Shown: positions 8,278 to 10,741 of the stretch, in pieces | Layout of the letters: every line of letters starts with the position of its first letter | Numbering within the stretch: position 1 is the first letter of the stretch | Assembly: GCA_009602725.1 (NCBI GenBank) | Contig: WELB01000265.1 | Coordinates: forward strand, 106,508-117,248 | Length of the DNA stretch: 10,741 bases | From: Spirogloea muscicola | Taxonomy: Eukaryota; Streptophyta; Zygnematophyceae; Spirogloeales; Spirogloeaceae | Reading direction: 5' to 3' | Translations under genes and position numbers: made by a program | Notes under the pieces: model-generated | What the model was told of the DNA's origin: nothing | The model's database searches: none | The model's input: only the letters and a program-made list of their open reading frames with translations

Positions 8278-10741
8278 TCACAATGATTGGACTAACAGTT
8301 GAGAGGCAATAAGCGTACCTGGTGTGTACACAGTGATTTCACAGGCGGATAGCTGCGACGGAACGACACCCGGCGTGTGCAGATAGACGTATTGCCCCCA
8401 GATGTTGCATGTTCGCACGTATTCGTTGTGGACAACGAGGTCACCACTGTAATCTGTCGTGTCGGGAAAGAGCTGGTCGCCGGGCACGCAAAGCACGTTT
8501 GATGGGTCACTATATGCTGTTGCATTTCCAACAAGCACGTCATATGTCTGTGCCAAGAATGCGTCCGGCCGGAAAACTGCCACGAAGTATACTTGCTGCA
8601 CACTGCACATGCTCCGAAGGGGCTTGCGAAGTCTATGTCAGCACAGCTGCCAGATATATGCGCCTTCCTCTTAGATGGTATACTCAACAAGAAGGGCCTT
8701 TAGTCCAGATTCTACATGGGGGTTAGCCCTAGCTTGACTGTGAACTCAACTGTGAACTCAACTGCACACCTTTCCAGTGTAAGGGACAGCTAAATGAAGC
8801 CAGTCAAAACAACAACAGCAGCCAAAACCCTTTGACGCAAGGCCCTGCATGCAACGGTCCCTAGATGCGCAGCATCTGAAACCACATGATCTGCCCAACA
8901 AATACCTTCACATACCTTCCCAAGTTGACCTGGAACCAAGGGTCCAATTGCACGTCAGTCTGAGTACAGCCACCATCAGCAATTGCCGTGTCATTATTGC
9001 CGTCCACTGCGAGCTGCGCATTGGCAGCACCGCTGGATTTGGCCGCCATGACAGAGGGCCCGCTGAATGCATCCATGCCTGTAACACAGCCCAGCAACAA
9101 CAGAAGCTGTGCTTCAGAGAGCCTAACATCTGTTTGACACTTCCATTACAAAGAGCAAGCAGCAAGACAAGTCCTACATACTTTTGACACCTAATACCTA
9201 CACTGACATCCTCAGAAGCAACTCCCATCAGTGGGCAAAGTAGTTACCATAAACGATGACCGTGATTGTAGCCGTGGTGTAGTTGGACATTGTGGTCTGA
9301 TCGGGCACGCCGCAGGTTACCGATGTGATGCCCCAAGCGTATGAGTCCGTCCAAACGGAGCCTGCATCTCAATTTGACATTGCCTTGCTCACTGTGGGCA
9401 CTGTGGCTGAGAGCTCTCCAGTCAAGAACGTGCAAGATAGCAAGGATTCGCATGGCCTCGGTGCTTGCCCGAGTAGCATAAGTAGCTAAAGCCTGCTCTG
9501 CTGCAAAGAGGACTAGCGCGGGGTTTGCTGGGCACGGTAAGGACAAGAAGCTTGCCAGAGGTGGAGCTGAGGCCGGTTGGCGACTGACAGCTCACTAGGC
9601 TCGTGAGGTCATTGCCCATATCGTCTGTAGCGTTGAATGAGAACGATACCTGGCGAGCACAAGAGAACAGAGCTCAGTGGGCAGGTGCATTAACACTGTG
9701 CTTTTGTCTATTAGGCTCAGGTCAACTTGGGCCTCGTGGGCCTAACTTAGGCTTGCCCACATACCTATTTGTCTACTGATGCCAGATTTTGCCACTGTAT
9801 GTGCATATGCAAGATGGAGATCAGTTAGTATGGTGCATTGATGGAATTAAGGGATACTAATCATCACCTGAACGCAGCCAGGCGGCGCGGAGAGGGTGCA
9901 GACGGAGTCGTTGCCGAGGTCGTAGACGTTGGTGTCAAAGGCCACCACCTGGGCCGGCAGGCTGAGAAATGGCGCACTCGAGTCTGCAGGCCACACGGGA
10001 CATCTCCGTGACTTGAGGGCCGGGAGCGCCAAGATTATAAGTGGTCACCTTCGGACAGTCAAATGCTGCCAGAGCCTCCAACAGCTGGACGTATTTAGGG
10101 TGTCGGGATTAGCAATTAGGGTTAGAGTAGCGGACCGCGCCGCGACACTAACCAACACAATAGAAGAAGCCGGTGTTGGGGTCGTAGGCGAAAGGCGGCG
10201 TGCAGGCGCAGGTGTAGTCGGTGAGGTCGTACTGCGATGCCTGCCCGTCGGAGCACACCGCACCGGCGTCGCCGCCCATCTGGCAGCAGTTTGCGACGCC
10301 TGAGCACGAGTTGCACGTAGTCACGCCCTGCGCAGGCGGCAGCGGCGAGGCCGGAGGCGGAGGCGGGCTGAGGACGGCGCCAGGCGATGCCACTGGCGCG
10401 GGAGCGGACGGCTGTGGATTCGGCTGGCCAGCGATGAGCACAGGGGGTGGCGGTGATGCTGATAGGGGCGCGCCGATTGGTGCGGGAATGGAGGCGCCTG
10501 GCGGTGATGGCGGCAGCGGAACTGCCGGCGGCATAAACGCCAGCGGCGGCGCCGACAGCGACGGCGGCACGAAGGGCGGCGGAGGGGGCGGCGGCACAAA
10601 GGGCGGCGGAGGAGGCGGCGGCACAAAGGGAGGTGGCGGCAACTGCGGCTGCCTCAGGGTTGACGGCGGCGGCGGCGGCGTGAAGGGTGGCGGCGGCGGC
10701 GGCGGTACAAAGGGCGGGGGCGGCGGGGGCGGCACGAAGGG
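8278..10741 (-). CDS. secreted or cell-wall protein: Pro-rich, Cys-rich, HYR and F-type lectin domains; 5' partial
   Basis: Exons, 5' to 3': 10741-10153 (cut by the window edge), 9983-9868, 9649-9556, 9361-9248, 9078-8906, 8595 to 8278 (TGA) or to 8319 if the CAG|GTACGC donor there is used. All phases join. With the TGA end, 467 residues are visible. Domains: V-P7-F repeats and further Pro/Ala/Ser sequence (about 1-138); an eight-Cys module starting TTCNSCSGVANCC and ending EGF-like (to about 196); an HYR-type beta domain (SSAPFLSLPAQVVAFDTNVYD..., FNATDDMGND, ITSVTCGVPD); then a fucolectin/F-type lectin domain (AQLAVDGNNDT, CTQTD, DPWFQVNLG, FRPDAF, YDVLVGN, ACEITVY). Three N-glycosylation sequons are seen (NAT, NYT, NAT). 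An extracellular, sugar-binding or wall-linked role is inferred; the signal peptide would lie outside the window. Intron 3 is GC-AG. The 310-base intron 8596-8905 holds only a small tandem repeat. Confidence 0.85.
8739..8762. repeat. 12-base tandem duplication in lectin-gene intron
   Basis: Two perfect adjacent copies of TGTGAACTCAAC lie in the intron 8596-8905. This is probably a simple slippage duplication. Confidence 0.85.
9362..9555 (-). other. GC-AG intron of the lectin-domain gene
   Basis: On the minus strand the HYR domain runs ...LSSTS plus one base of Gly, then continues SVWTDSYAWGITSVTC after a 3' site ATGCAG. The matching 5' site is TCTG|GCAAGC, which keeps the AAG positions of the usual GCAAG donor. 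A GT donor further upstream (CT|GTCAGT, minus strand) would also keep phase but would delete about a dozen residues before the second HYR strand pair. Confidence 0.65.
10091..10130. repeat. telomere-like repeats in lectin-gene intron
   Basis: The intron 9984-10152 carries, on its coding (minus) strand and starting about 22 bases after the 5' splice site, CTAACCCTAATT, AATCCCGACACCCTAAAT. On the plus strand these read as TTTAGGG and TTAGGGTTAG. They are the same CCCTAA(A)-like words, in the same orientation relative to transcription, as in two PAC introns. Confidence 0.55.
10571..10735 (-). repeat. 27-base minisatellite coding V-P7-F units
   Basis: The minus strand encodes four complete nine-residue units Val-Pro7-Phe, at 10735-10709, 10708-10682 (ending before a Thr-started variant), 10624-10598 and 10597-10571. 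A diverged stretch with STLRQPQL lies between the second and third. A partial unit (PF) abuts the window edge, so the array continues. Such arrays give extended polyproline helices, usually hydroxylated and glycosylated in algal wall proteins, and they change length readily. Confidence 0.9.

Noticed and set aside
8292-8690. Minus-strand open frame overlapping the lectin exon
   Set aside because: Shadow frame; the lectin motifs are in the neighbouring frame with matching splice phases.
10321-10626. Arg/Cys-rich minus-strand frame over the proline-rich exon
   Set aside because: A frame-shifted reading of CCN repeats; the Pro frame connects to the cysteine and HYR modules.
1-10741. tRNA, rRNA, CRISPR array, insertion sequence or viral gene
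   Set aside because: None seen on either strand; the repeats present are microsatellites, a coding minisatellite and short tandem duplications.

Overview
This is a nuclear-genome window from a eukaryote, most likely a green alga of the trebouxiophyte (Coccomyxa/Chlorella-like) type. The evidence is GC-rich exons split by many short GT-AG introns (79 to 560 bases), a plastid protein of the PALE CRESS family, plant-type CCCTAAA motifs inside introns, and a proline-rich, lectin-bearing extracellular protein of a kind typical of green algae. There are no bacterial operon signals. The organism call is inference; the gene calls rest on translated exons whose reading phases join.

Layout from left to right. 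Positions 1-149 are a long CT microsatellite, probably inside the first intron of the next gene. On the plus strand, 257-1756 holds the 3' part of a PALE CRESS (PAC) homologue in five exons, ending at a TAA; its transit-peptide exon(s) lie outside the window. A 256-base gap separates it, tail to tail, from a complete minus-strand gene (6796 down to 2013) for STT3, the catalytic subunit of the ER oligosaccharyltransferase. I resolved STT3 into 13 exons whose phases all match. They encode about 737 residues with every STT3 signature motif. One ambiguous base (N at 6765) in exon 1 breaks the frame between a good ATG and the rest of the protein.

Positions 6797-8277 are mostly non-coding. They hold a pair of opposed CCAAT boxes upstream of STT3 and a block at 7279-7764 that looks like decayed coding sequence. 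From 8278 or 8319 to the right edge (minus strand, 5' end outside the window) lies a gene for a secreted or wall protein: a long V-P7-F proline-rich stretch, an eight-cysteine module, an HYR domain and an F-type (fucolectin) lectin domain.

The three genes are not a pathway. PAC serves the chloroplast, STT3 N-glycosylates proteins in the ER, and the lectin-like protein carries three N-glycosylation sequons and would be an ordinary client of that machinery. The main points of interest are the domain combination and altered sugar-binding motif of the lectin protein, two GC-AG introns, telomere-like motifs just after three 5' splice sites, an 86-codon antisense open frame inside STT3 intron 1, and the frame-breaking N.
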